Assembly (NCBI GenBank): GCA_039594205.1
Contig: JBCNNW010000014.1
Span: 1 to 59,625 of the forward strand
Direction of reading: 5' to 3'
Length of the DNA stretch: 59,625 bases
From: Pseudescherichia sp039594205
GTDB taxonomy: Bacteria > Pseudomonadota > Gammaproteobacteria > Enterobacterales > Enterobacteriaceae
Shown: piece by piece, positions 26,060 through 34,386 of the stretch
Position numbering within the stretch: the first letter of the stretch is position 1
Layout of the letters: every line of letters starts with the position of its first letter
Notes under the pieces: generated by a model
Databases searched by the model: none
Seen by the model: only the letters and a program-made list of their open reading frames with translations
Told to the model about the DNA's origin: nothing
Program-made: the position numbers and the translations under genes

Positions 26060-27496
26060 ATGAAGCAAACAACCCTTTTTCCGGTAGTCATGGCTGGTGG
26101 CACGGGTAGCCGCCTGTGGCCGCTCTCCCGCGTGCTTTACCCCAAACAGTTTCTCTGCCTGAAGGGCGAGTTGACGATGCTACAGGCGACGATCAACCGC
26201 CTGAATGGCGTTGAGTGTGAAAGCCCGGTGGTTATTTGCAACGAAGAGCACCGCTTTATCGTTGCCGAGCAGCTGCGTCAGCTCAACAAGCTGACCGAAA
26301 ACATCATTCTTGAACCGGCAGGGCGCAACACCGCACCAGCCATCGCCCTCGCGGCGCTGGCGGCTAAGCGCAATAGCCCTGACGCAGATCCGCTCCTGCT
26401 GGTACTCGCTGCCGACCACGTGATCCAGCAGGAAGAGACCTTCCGCGAGGCGGTACGGGCGGCAATGCCCTATGCCGAAAGCGGCAAGCTGGTGACCTTC
26501 GGCATCGTGCCGGATCTGCCGGAGACTGGCTACGGCTATATTCGCCGCGGTGAGATCAGCCAGGGCGGGAGCGATACGGTCGCTTTCGAAGTGGCACAGT
26601 TCGTTGAAAAACCCAATCTGGAAACGGCGCAGGCCTACGTTGCCAGCGGCGAATACTACTGGAACAGCGGCATGTTTCTGTTCCGCGCCGGGCGCTATCT
26701 CGACGAGTTGAAGCGCTTCCGCCCGGACATTCTTGAAGCCTGTGAAAACGCCATGCGCACCCTCGATCCGGATCTCGACTTTATCCGCGTTGATGAAGAG
26801 GCGTTCCTTGCCTGCCCGGAAGAGTCGGTGGACTACGCGGTGATGGAGAAGACGGCCGATGCGGTGGTGGTCCCGATGGATGCGGGCTGGAGCGACGTCG
26901 GCTCCTGGTCCTCGCTGTGGGAGATCAGCCCCCATACGCCGGAGGGAAACGTTCACCACGGCGACGTCATCAGCCACAAAACCGAAAATAGCTACGTCTA
27001 CGCCGAGTCTGGCCTGGTGACCACCGTGGGGGTCAAGGATCTGGTGGTAGTCCAGACCAAAGATGCGGTGCTGATTGCCGACCGCAACGCGGTGCAGGAC
27101 GTCAAAAAAGTCGTCGAGCAGATCAAAGCCGACGGTCGCCATGAGCACCACGTTCACCGCGAGGTATACCGTCCGTGGGGCAAATATGACTCCATCGACT
27201 CGGGCGAACGCTACCAGGTAAAACGTATCACCGTCAAGCCGGGGGAGGGACTCTCCCTGCAGATGCACCACCACCGCGCCGAGCACTGGATCGTGGTAGC
27301 GGGTACGGCAAAGGTGACCATCAACGATGAGATCCGCCTGATCGGTGAGAACGAGTCGGTTTACATCCCGCTGGGTGCGACGCACTGCCTGGAGAACCCC
27401 GGCAAGATCCCGCTGGATCTGATTGAGGTACGCTCCGGCGGCTACCTCGAAGAGGACGACGTGGTGCGCTTCGAAGACCGCTACGGGCGAGTTTAG
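26060..27496 (+). CDS. cpsB: CpsB (ManC), mannose-1-phosphate guanylyltransferase
   Basis: 478 aa, the same as E. coli. It makes GDP-mannose from mannose-1-P and GTP, feeding gmd/fcl. The N-terminal nucleotidyltransferase domain carries the signature GGTGSRLWPLSR at residues 12-23 and FVEKPN near residue 190. The C-terminal cupin (about 350-470) has RPWGKYDSID and MHHHRAEHWIVVAG, a mannose-6-P isomerase-type fold, so the enzyme may be bifunctional. A REP-derived spacer of 54 bp separates it from cpsG. Confidence 0.97.
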   Translation: MKQTTLFPVVMAGGTGSRLWPLSRVLYPKQFLCLKGELTMLQATINRLNGVECESPVVICNEEHRFIVAEQLRQLNKLTENIILEPAGRNTAPAIALAALAAKRNSPDADPLLLVLAADHVIQQEETFREAVRAAMPYAESGKLVTFGIVPDLPETGYGYIRRGEISQGGSDTVAFEVAQFVEKPNLETAQAYVASGEYYWNSGMFLFRAGRYLDELKRFRPDILEACENAMRTLDPDLDFIRVDEEAFLACPEESVDYAVMEKTADAVVVPMDAGWSDVGSWSSLWEISPHTPEGNVHHGDVISHKTENSYVYAESGLVTTVGVKDLVVVQTKDAVLIADRNAVQDVKKVVEQIKADGRHEHHVHREVYRPWGKYDSIDSGERYQVKRITVKPGEGLSLQMHHHRAEHWIVVAGTAKVTINDEIRLIGENESVYIPLGATHCLENPGKIPLDLIEVRSGGYLEEDDVVRFEDRYGRV

Positions 27497-27510
27497 TACG
27501 CATTAACTCT

Positions 27511-27547
27511 GCCCGGCGGCGCTGTGCGTACCGGGCCTATGGAGGCC
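27511..27547 (+). repeat. REP-derived hairpin overlapping the cpsG ribosome-binding site
   Basis: GCCCGG (27511-27516) can pair with CCGGGC (27531-27536), a half-REP like those elsewhere in the window. A competing stem pairs GGCCT (27534-27538) with AGGCC (27543-27547) around a four-base loop. The Shine-Dalgarno GGAGG of cpsG (27541-27545) runs from that loop into its 3' arm. The two stems share bases and cannot form together. Confidence 0.6.
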
Positions 27548-27550
27548 ATT

Positions 27551-28921
27551 ATGGAAAAATTAACCTGTTTTAAAGCCTACGATATTCGCGGCAGGCTGGG
27601 CACGGAACTGAATGAAGAGATCGCCTGGCGCATTGGCCGTGCCTATGGCGAATACCTGAAGCCGCAGACCATTGTGCTGGGCGGCGACGTGCGCCTGACC
27701 AGCGAAGCGCTGAAGCTGGCGCTGGCGAAGGGGCTGCAGGACGCCGGGGTAGACGTGCTTGACCTCGGTATGTGCGGCACGGAAGAGATCTACTTTGCCA
27801 CCTTCCATCTCGGCATTGATGGCGGTATCGAAGTGACCGCCAGCCATAATCCGATGGACTATAACGGCATGAAGCTGGTGCGTAAGGGCGCACGCCCGAT
27901 CAGCGGCGATACCGGCCTGCGTGACGTCCAGCGCCTGGCTGAGGCCAACGACTTCCCGCCGGTTAATCCGGCGAAGCGCGGTAGCTATAAGCAGATCGAT
28001 CTGCGCGAGGTCTATATCGACCATCTGCTGGGCTATATCGACGTGGCGAATCTCAAGCCGTTAACGCTGGTGATCAACTCCGGCAACGGCGCGGCAGGCC
28101 CGGTAATTGACGCCATTGAAGCGCGTTTCCAGGCCCTGAAGGTGCCGGTGACCTTTATCAAAGTGCACAACACCCCGGACGGCAGCTTCCCGAACGGTAT
28201 TCCTAACCCGCTGCTGCCGGAGTGCCGGGACAGCACCCGGGATGCGGTCATTGCGCACCAGGCCGATATGGGCATCGCCTTCGACGGCGACTTTGACCGC
28301 TGCTTCCTGTTCGACGGCGACGGTCAGTTTATCGAGGGCTACTACATCGTTGGCCTGCTGGCCCAGGCGTTTCTGGAGAAGCACCCTGGGGCGAAGATCA
28401 TTCACGACCCGCGCCTCTCCTGGAATACCGTAGACGTGGTGACCCAGGCCGGCGGTACGCCGGTAATGTCAAAAACTGGCCACGCCTTTATTAAAGAGCG
28501 GATGCGCGCTGAAGATGCCATTTACGGCGGCGAGATGAGCGCTCACCACTACTTCCGCGACTTTGCCTACTGCGACAGCGGGATGATCCCCTGGCTGCTG
28601 GTCACCGAGCTGCTGTGCCTCTCCGGTCAGCCGCTGTCGGCGCTGGTGCGCGATCGCATGGCGGCGTTTCCGGCCAGCGGCGAGATCAACCGTACTCTCA
28701 GCGAACCGGCGCAGGCGATTGCCCGCGTGGAGCAGCATTTTACCCGCGGGGCGCAGGAGATTGACCGTACCGACGGTCTCAGCGTCGCTTTCCCGACGTG
28801 GCGCTTCAACCTGCGCTCCTCTAATACCGAGCCGGTGGTGCGCCTGAACGTTGAGTCCCAGGGCGACGTCTCGCTAATGGAGGCGAAGACGCAGGAAATT
28901 CTGGCGCTGCTCGACAGGTAG
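27551..28921 (+). CDS. cpsG: CpsG (ManB), phosphomannomutase
   Basis: 456 aa, the same as E. coli. It interconverts mannose-6-P and mannose-1-P, supplying CpsB. Alpha-D-phosphohexomutase family with the phosphoserine loop TASHNPMDYN near residue 98, the metal loop DGDFDRCF near residue 245, a sugar-binding GEMSAHHYF and a C-terminal phosphate loop RSSNTEPVVR. I chose the start at MEKLTCFKAYDIRG (27551), just after GGAGG; nine more in-frame codons upstream belong to the REP-derived spacer. A UUCG hairpin follows the stop. Confidence 0.97.
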   Translation: MEKLTCFKAYDIRGRLGTELNEEIAWRIGRAYGEYLKPQTIVLGGDVRLTSEALKLALAKGLQDAGVDVLDLGMCGTEEIYFATFHLGIDGGIEVTASHNPMDYNGMKLVRKGARPISGDTGLRDVQRLAEANDFPPVNPAKRGSYKQIDLREVYIDHLLGYIDVANLKPLTLVINSGNGAAGPVIDAIEARFQALKVPVTFIKVHNTPDGSFPNGIPNPLLPECRDSTRDAVIAHQADMGIAFDGDFDRCFLFDGDGQFIEGYYIVGLLAQAFLEKHPGAKIIHDPRLSWNTVDVVTQAGGTPVMSKTGHAFIKERMRAEDAIYGGEMSAHHYFRDFAYCDSGMIPWLLVTELLCLSGQPLSALVRDRMAAFPASGEINRTLSEPAQAIARVEQHFTRGAQEIDRTDGLSVAFPTWRFNLRSSNTEPVVRLNVESQGDVSLMEAKTQEILALLDR

Positions 28922-28930
28922 CCGTTGCGA

Positions 28931-28950
28931 GCCCTCTCTTCGGAGAGGGC
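28931..28950 (+). other. UUCG-capped hairpin between cpsG and wcaJ
   Basis: GCCCTCTC (28931-28938) pairs perfectly with GAGAGGGC (28943-28950) around a TTCG tetraloop, 20 bp before the wcaJ start. No T-run follows (ATTAATAAAC), so it is not a classic terminator. It would be an unusually stable RNA hairpin and may act as an mRNA stability or processing element inside the operon. Confidence 0.7.
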
Positions 28951-28970
28951 ATTAATAAACAGGAACAACG

Positions 28971-30365
28971 ATGACAAACTTAAAAAAGCGCGAGCGAGCC
29001 AAAACGAATGCATCGTTAATCTCTATGGTGCAGCGATTTTCGGACATCACTATCCTGTTTGGCGGGCTTTGGGTGGTCTGTAAGGCATACGCCTTACCCT
29101 TTTTCTATCTGCATCTGCTGATGGCGCTGATGGCGCTGGTAGTTTTTCAGATGATTGGCGGTATGACTGACTTCTACCGCTCGTGGCGCGGCGTGAAAAT
29201 CTCTACTGAGCTGGTGCTGCTGCTGCAAAACTGGACTCTAAGCCTGATCTTCAGCGCCGGGCTGATGGCGTTCAATGCCGATTTTAATGACGACTTTTCG
29301 CTGTTTTTCGCCTGGTACGTGCTGAGCAGCATTGGCCTGGTGGTCTGCCGCTCGTTGATCCGCTTCGGTGCGGGCTGGCTGCGTAACCGCGGATATAACA
29401 CCCGGCGCGTTGCCATTGCGGGCGATTTACCGGTAGGGCAGATGCTGCTGGACAGTTTCCGCAACGAGCCGTGGCTGGGCTTCGAGGTGGTGGGTGTCTA
29501 CCACGACGTTAGCCCCGAGGGGGTCTCGGCGGACTGGGCAGGCACTATCGAGCAGCTGATTGAAGATGCTAAGTCAGGCAAAATTCATAACGTCTACATC
29601 GCCATGTCAATGAACGATGCCGCCAGCATTAAAAAGCTGGTGAACGAGCTGGCGGATACCACCTGCTCGGTGATCCTGATCCCGGACGTCTTTACCTTCA
29701 ATATCCTGCACTCGCGCATAGAGGAGATGAACGGTATTCCGGTGGTGCCGCTGTATGATACGCCGCTTTCAGGTATGAACCGTGTCCTGAAACGCCTTGA
29801 GGACATCGTGCTGTCGTCGCTGATCCTGCTGATGATCTCGCCGGTGCTGCTCAGCATCGCCGCCGCCGTGAAGTTCACCTCGCCGGGTCCGGTCATCTTC
29901 CGCCAGACACGCTACGGCATGGATGGCAAGCCGATCATGGTGTGGAAATTCCGCTCCATGAAGGTGATGGAGAACGACAGCGTAGTCACCCAGGCGACGC
30001 AGAACGATCCCCGCGTGACCCGCGTCGGCAACTTCCTGCGCCGCACCTCGCTCGACGAACTGCCGCAGTTTATTAACGTGCTGACCGGTGGCATGTCGAT
30101 CGTTGGCCCGCGCCCGCACGCCGTTGCCCATAACGAGCAGTACCGGACGCTGATCCAGGGCTACATGCTGCGCCATAAGGTCAAGCCGGGTATCACCGGC
30201 TGGGCGCAGATCAACGGCTGGCGCGGTGAGACCGACACCCTGGAGAAGATGGAGAAACGGATCGAGTTCGACCTGGAGTACATTCGCGAATGGAGCCTCT
30301 GGTTCGATATCAAGATCGTTTTCCTGACCATTTTCAAAGGCTTTGTTAACAAAGCGGCCTACTGA
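28971..30365 (+). CDS. wcaJ: WcaJ, undecaprenyl-phosphate glucose-1-phosphate transferase
   Basis: 464 aa, the same as E. coli. It starts each colanic acid unit by moving glucose-1-P from UDP-glucose to undecaprenyl phosphate. The N-terminal half has four hydrophobic helices and a CoA-binding-like domain. The C-terminal catalytic domain, after a re-entrant hydrophobic segment (SSLILLMISPVLLSIAAAV), has the polyprenyl-transferase motifs SPGPVIFRQTRYG, KFRSMK, RRTSLDELPQFINVL and GPRPH. It ends 11 bp before wzxC. Confidence 0.96.
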   Translation: MTNLKKRERAKTNASLISMVQRFSDITILFGGLWVVCKAYALPFFYLHLLMALMALVVFQMIGGMTDFYRSWRGVKISTELVLLLQNWTLSLIFSAGLMAFNADFNDDFSLFFAWYVLSSIGLVVCRSLIRFGAGWLRNRGYNTRRVAIAGDLPVGQMLLDSFRNEPWLGFEVVGVYHDVSPEGVSADWAGTIEQLIEDAKSGKIHNVYIAMSMNDAASIKKLVNELADTTCSVILIPDVFTFNILHSRIEEMNGIPVVPLYDTPLSGMNRVLKRLEDIVLSSLILLMISPVLLSIAAAVKFTSPGPVIFRQTRYGMDGKPIMVWKFRSMKVMENDSVVTQATQNDPRVTRVGNFLRRTSLDELPQFINVLTGGMSIVGPRPHAVAHNEQYRTLIQGYMLRHKVKPGITGWAQINGWRGETDTLEKMEKRIEFDLEYIREWSLWFDIKIVFLTIFKGFVNKAAY

Positions 30366-30376
30366 GTGAGTACCCT

Positions 30377-31855
30377 GTGAGCCTGAGAGAGAAAACCTTA
30401 AGCGGGGCCAAATGGTCGGCGATGGCCACCGTCACGATCATTGGCCTCGGCCTGGTGCAGATGACCTGGCTGGCGCGGATCATCGACAGCCATCAGTTTG
30501 GCCTGCTGACCGTGGCGCTGACGATTATCGCCCTTGCCGATACGCTGTCCGATTTCGGCATCGCCAACTCAATTATCCAGCGCAAAGAGATCGGCCAGCT
30601 GGAGCTGACCACCCTCTACTGGCTGAACGTCGGCCTGGGGCTGCTGGTCTGCGTGACGATGTTTCTTCTGAGCGACACCCTGGCCGGGGTGCTGCACAAC
30701 CCGGACATTGCCCCGCTGATCAAAACCCTGTCGCTGGCCTTTGTGGTGATCCCCCACGGCCAGCAGTTCCGCGCGCTGATGCAAAAAGAGTTGGAGTTTG
30801 GCAAAATTGGCGCAATTGAAACGCTCTCCGTGGTCGCGGGGTTTAGCGTGACGGTGATCGGCGCGTGGTTCTGGCCGCTGGCGATGACCGCCATTGTCGG
30901 CTACCTGGTTAACACCGCCGTGCGCACCCTGCTGTTTGGCTTCTTCGGCCGCAAAATCTACCGCCCGGGTCTGCACTTCTCCCTTGCCTCGGTCAGCGCC
31001 AACCTGCGTTTTGGCGCCTGGCTGACGGCGGATAGCGTCATTAACTACGTCAACACCAACCTCTCCACGCTGGTGCTGGCGCGTATTCTCGGGGCCAGCG
31101 TTGCCGGGGGTTATAACCTCGCCTACAACGTGGCGGTGGTGCCGCCGATGAAGCTCAACCCCATCATTACCCGCGTGCTGTTCCCGGCATTCGCCAAAAT
31201 CCAGGACGATACGGCAAAGCTGCGGCTCAACTTCTACAAGCTGCTGTCGGCGGTGGGGATCATCAACTTCCCGGTGCTGCTGGGCCTGATGGTGGTCGCC
31301 AATAACATGGTCCCGCTGGTATTTGGCGAGAAGTGGCGCGGCATTATCCCCATCCTGCAGCTGCTGTGCATCGTCGGCCTGCTGCGCGCCGTGGGGAACC
31401 CAATTGGCTCCCTGCTGATGGCCAGGGCGCGGGTCGATATCAGCTTTAAGTTTAACCTCTTCAAAACCGCGCTCTTTGTGCCAGCCATTATTCTCGGCGG
31501 GCAGTGGGCGGGGGCGCTGGGGGTCACGCTGGGCTTCCTGCTGGTGCAGATTATCAATACCGTGCTCAGCTACTTCGTGATGATCAGGCCGGTGCTCGGC
31601 CCCAGCTACCGCCAGTATGTGCTTAGCCTCTGGTTACCGTTCTACCTCTCACTGCCGATGCTGGCGGTGAGCTACGGGCTGGGTCTGGCGCTGAGCGGCC
31701 ATCTGCCGCTGGTGACCCTGCTGATCGTCCAGATCGCCGCAGGCGCGCTGACGTTCGCGGTCACCCTCGCGCTGTCGCGTAACGCGCTGGTAGTGGAGAT
31801 CAAACGCCAGCTTTGCCGCAATGAAAAATTAAGAACGCTCCTGCGGGCAGGTTAA
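30377..31855 (+). CDS. wzxC: WzxC, colanic acid repeat-unit flippase
   Basis: 492 aa, the same as E. coli. A MOP-superfamily flippase of about 12-14 membrane helices that moves the lipid-linked colanic acid unit across the inner membrane. The GTG start (MSLREKTLSGAKWSA) agrees exactly with the family. Conserved stretches include FGAWLTADSVINYVNTNLST and VPPMKLNPIITRVLFPAFAKI. It sits between wcaJ (11 bp) and wcaK (24 bp). Confidence 0.96.
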   Translation: MSLREKTLSGAKWSAMATVTIIGLGLVQMTWLARIIDSHQFGLLTVALTIIALADTLSDFGIANSIIQRKEIGQLELTTLYWLNVGLGLLVCVTMFLLSDTLAGVLHNPDIAPLIKTLSLAFVVIPHGQQFRALMQKELEFGKIGAIETLSVVAGFSVTVIGAWFWPLAMTAIVGYLVNTAVRTLLFGFFGRKIYRPGLHFSLASVSANLRFGAWLTADSVINYVNTNLSTLVLARILGASVAGGYNLAYNVAVVPPMKLNPIITRVLFPAFAKIQDDTAKLRLNFYKLLSAVGIINFPVLLGLMVVANNMVPLVFGEKWRGIIPILQLLCIVGLLRAVGNPIGSLLMARARVDISFKFNLFKTALFVPAIILGGQWAGALGVTLGFLLVQIINTVLSYFVMIRPVLGPSYRQYVLSLWLPFYLSLPMLAVSYGLGLALSGHLPLVTLLIVQIAAGALTFAVTLALSRNALVVEIKRQLCRNEKLRTLLRAG

Positions 31856-31879
31856 TCCTATTTCTTTAATGAGGTCACA

Positions 31880-33157
31880 ATGAAACTATTGATTCTGGGC
31901 AACCATACCTGTGGGAACCGTGGCGACAGCGCCATTCTACGCGGACTGCTGGACGCAATAGCCGTGCTGGAGCCGGATGCCGAGGTGGACGTGATGAGCC
32001 GCTACCCGGTCAGCTCCTCCTGGCTGCTGAACCGTCCGGTGATGGGCGATCCGCTCTACAGCCAGATGAAACAGCACAATAATGCCGCCGGACTGATGGG
32101 GCGGGTCAAGAAGGTGCTGCGCCGCCGCTATCAGCATCAGGTGCTGCTCTCCCGGGTCACCGACAGCGGCAAGCTGCGTAACATCGCCATCGCCCAGGGC
32201 TTCACTGATTTTGTCCGCCTGCTGGCGGGCTACGACGCCATTATCCAGGTCGGCGGCTCGTTCTTTGTCGATCTCTACGGCGTGCCGCAGTTTGAACATG
32301 CCCTCTGTACCTTTATGGCGAAAAAGCCGCTCTATATGATCGGTCATAGCGTTGGGCCGTTCCAGGACGCCCAGTTTAACCAGCTGGCGAACTATGTGTT
32401 CGGCCACTGCGATGCGCTGATCCTCCGCGAACGCGTGAGCCTGGAGCTGATGGAGCACAGCCAGATCACCACCGCGAAGGTCGAGCAGGGGGTGGATACC
32501 GCCTGGCTGGTGGATCACGACGAGACGTTCGTGCCGAACTATGCGGTTGCCCACTGGCTCGACGTGGCGGCAAAAGAGAAGACGGTTGCTATTACCCTGC
32601 GCGAGCTGGCCCCCTTCGACAAGCGGCTCGGCACCACGCAGAAAGCCTACGAGCAGGCTTTTGCTGGCGTGGTCAACCGCATTATTGATGCAGGCTACCA
32701 GGTGCTGGCCCTCTCGACCTGTACCGGTATCGACAGCTACAACAAAGACGATCGCATGGTGGCGCTCAATCTGCGGGAGCACGTCAGCGATCCCTCGCGC
32801 TATCACGTGGTGATGGACGAGCTGAACGATCTTGAGATGGGCAAAATTTTTGCCGCCTGCGATCTGACGGTGGGGACCCGCCTGCACTCGGCGATAATCT
32901 CGATGAACTTTGGCACCCCGGCGATCGCTATCAACTACGAACACAAGTCGGCGGGCATTATGCAGCAGCTGGGCATGCCGGAGATGGCGATCGATATTCG
33001 CCATCTGCTGGACGGCTCGCTGGAGGCGATGGTGGCCGACACCCTTGGCCAGCTCCCGGCGCTGGAACAGCGCCTCTCTGATGCCGTGGCCCACGAACGG
33101 CAGCACGGCATGGAGATGGTGGAGTCGGTGCTGAAGCGCGTTCGGGGGGGAAAATGA
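31880..33157 (+). CDS. wcaK: WcaK, colanic acid pyruvyltransferase
   Basis: 425 aa (E. coli: 426). Polysaccharide pyruvyltransferase family (PF04230 type). It is expected to add the pyruvate ketal to the terminal galactose of the colanic acid unit from phosphoenolpyruvate. The opening LLILGNHTCGNRGDSAILRG is the family signature. GTRLHSAIISMNFGTPAIAI near residue 335 is the conserved C-terminal substrate-binding segment. Its TGA overlaps the wcaL ATG (ATGA). Confidence 0.94.
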   Translation: MKLLILGNHTCGNRGDSAILRGLLDAIAVLEPDAEVDVMSRYPVSSSWLLNRPVMGDPLYSQMKQHNNAAGLMGRVKKVLRRRYQHQVLLSRVTDSGKLRNIAIAQGFTDFVRLLAGYDAIIQVGGSFFVDLYGVPQFEHALCTFMAKKPLYMIGHSVGPFQDAQFNQLANYVFGHCDALILRERVSLELMEHSQITTAKVEQGVDTAWLVDHDETFVPNYAVAHWLDVAAKEKTVAITLRELAPFDKRLGTTQKAYEQAFAGVVNRIIDAGYQVLALSTCTGIDSYNKDDRMVALNLREHVSDPSRYHVVMDELNDLEMGKIFAACDLTVGTRLHSAIISMNFGTPAIAINYEHKSAGIMQQLGMPEMAIDIRHLLDGSLEAMVADTLGQLPALEQRLSDAVAHERQHGMEMVESVLKRVRGGK

Positions 33158-34374
33158 AGGTCAGTTTCTTTTTGCTGAAGTTTCCCCTCTCATCGGAGAC
33201 CTTCGTGCTGGATCAGATCGTCGCCTTTATTGAGATGGGCCACGACGTCGAGATCGTGGCGATGCATAAAGGGGATCTGAGCAATACCCACGCGGCGTTC
33301 CAGCAGTATCGCCTGGCGGAGAAGACCCACTGGCTGCTGGACGAGCCGCAGGGCAAGCTGGCAAAGCTGCGCTATCGGGGGGCGGCGCTGCTGCGCGGGG
33401 CAGGGCGGGGCGCCACCTGGCGGGCGCTGAACGTCGGACGCTACGGAGCCGAAGCGCGCAACCTGATCCTGGGGGCGATGTGCGGCCTTGCGCCGCGCAC
33501 CTTCCATGCCGACATCTTTATCGCCCACTTTGGCCCGGCGGGCGTCACGGCGGCCAAGCTGCGCGAGCTGGGCGTCCTTAACGGGAAAATCGCCACTGTA
33601 TTTCACGGCATCGACATCTCCAGCCGGGCGGTGCTCAGCCACTATACCCCGGAGTATCAGCAGCTCTTTCGCCGGGGCGACCTGATGCTGCCTATCAGCG
33701 AACTGTGGGCGGGACGGCTGATGAACATGGGCTGCCCGGCGCATAAAATTGCCGTCTCGCGCATGGGCGTTGATATGTCACGTTTCTCCCCGCGTCCGGT
33801 ACAGGCCCCGACAAACCGGCTGAATATCATCTCCGTTGCCCGCCTCACCGAGAAGAAGGGGCTGCATGTAGCCATCGAGGCCTGCCGCCTGCTTAAAGAG
33901 CGGAGCATTGCCTTTCACTATCGCATTCTCGGCATTGGGCCGTGGGAGCAGCGTCTGCGCGATCTGATCGCTAAATACGATCTACAGGAGATGATTGAGA
34001 TGCCGGGCTTCAAGCCGAGCCATGAGGTAAAGGCGATGCTGGACGAGGCGGATCTCTTCCTGCTGCCCTCGATCACCGGCGCGGACGGCGATATGGAGGG
34101 GATCCCGGTGGCACTGATGGAGGCGATGGCGGTGGGTCTGCCCGTCGTCTCTACCGTGCACAGCGGTATCCCCGAGCTTATCGACGCCGATCGGTCCGGC
34201 TGGCTGGTGCCAGAGAACGATCCCCAGGCTCTCGCGGATCGGCTGGCGGCGCTGAGCGCTATCCAGCAGGAGGCGCTGGTGCCTGTCGTCTCCCGCGCGC
34301 GGGAGAAAGTCGAAACCGAGTTTAATCAGCGAATCATTAACCAGCGGCTTGCCACGCTGCTGCAAGCGCTCTAA
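33154..34374 (+). CDS. wcaL: WcaL, colanic acid glycosyltransferase (GT4)
   Basis: 406 aa, the same as E. coli. A GT-B transferase thought to add one of the outer galactose/glucuronate-branch sugars. FPLSSETFVLDQIVAFIEMG is the acceptor-domain opening, HFGPAG the interdomain site, and EGIPVALMEAMAVGLPVV the donor-site E-x7-E near residue 315. It starts in a 4-bp overlap with wcaK. wcaM follows after 12 bp. Confidence 0.94.
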   Translation: MKVSFFLLKFPLSSETFVLDQIVAFIEMGHDVEIVAMHKGDLSNTHAAFQQYRLAEKTHWLLDEPQGKLAKLRYRGAALLRGAGRGATWRALNVGRYGAEARNLILGAMCGLAPRTFHADIFIAHFGPAGVTAAKLRELGVLNGKIATVFHGIDISSRAVLSHYTPEYQQLFRRGDLMLPISELWAGRLMNMGCPAHKIAVSRMGVDMSRFSPRPVQAPTNRLNIISVARLTEKKGLHVAIEACRLLKERSIAFHYRILGIGPWEQRLRDLIAKYDLQEMIEMPGFKPSHEVKAMLDEADLFLLPSITGADGDMEGIPVALMEAMAVGLPVVSTVHSGIPELIDADRSGWLVPENDPQALADRLAALSAIQQEALVPVVSRAREKVETEFNQRIINQRLATLLQAL

Positions 34375-34386
34375 GCCAGAGGTTAT

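Noticed and set aside
26180..27385. Long antisense frame of 401 codons opposite cpsB
   Set aside because: GC-rich third codon positions of cpsB leave the opposite strand open; cpsB matches a known enzyme end to end, and the antisense product has no recognisable motif.
31937..33106. Antisense frame of 389 codons opposite wcaK
   Set aside because: Same cause: composition shadow of a real, fully conserved gene.
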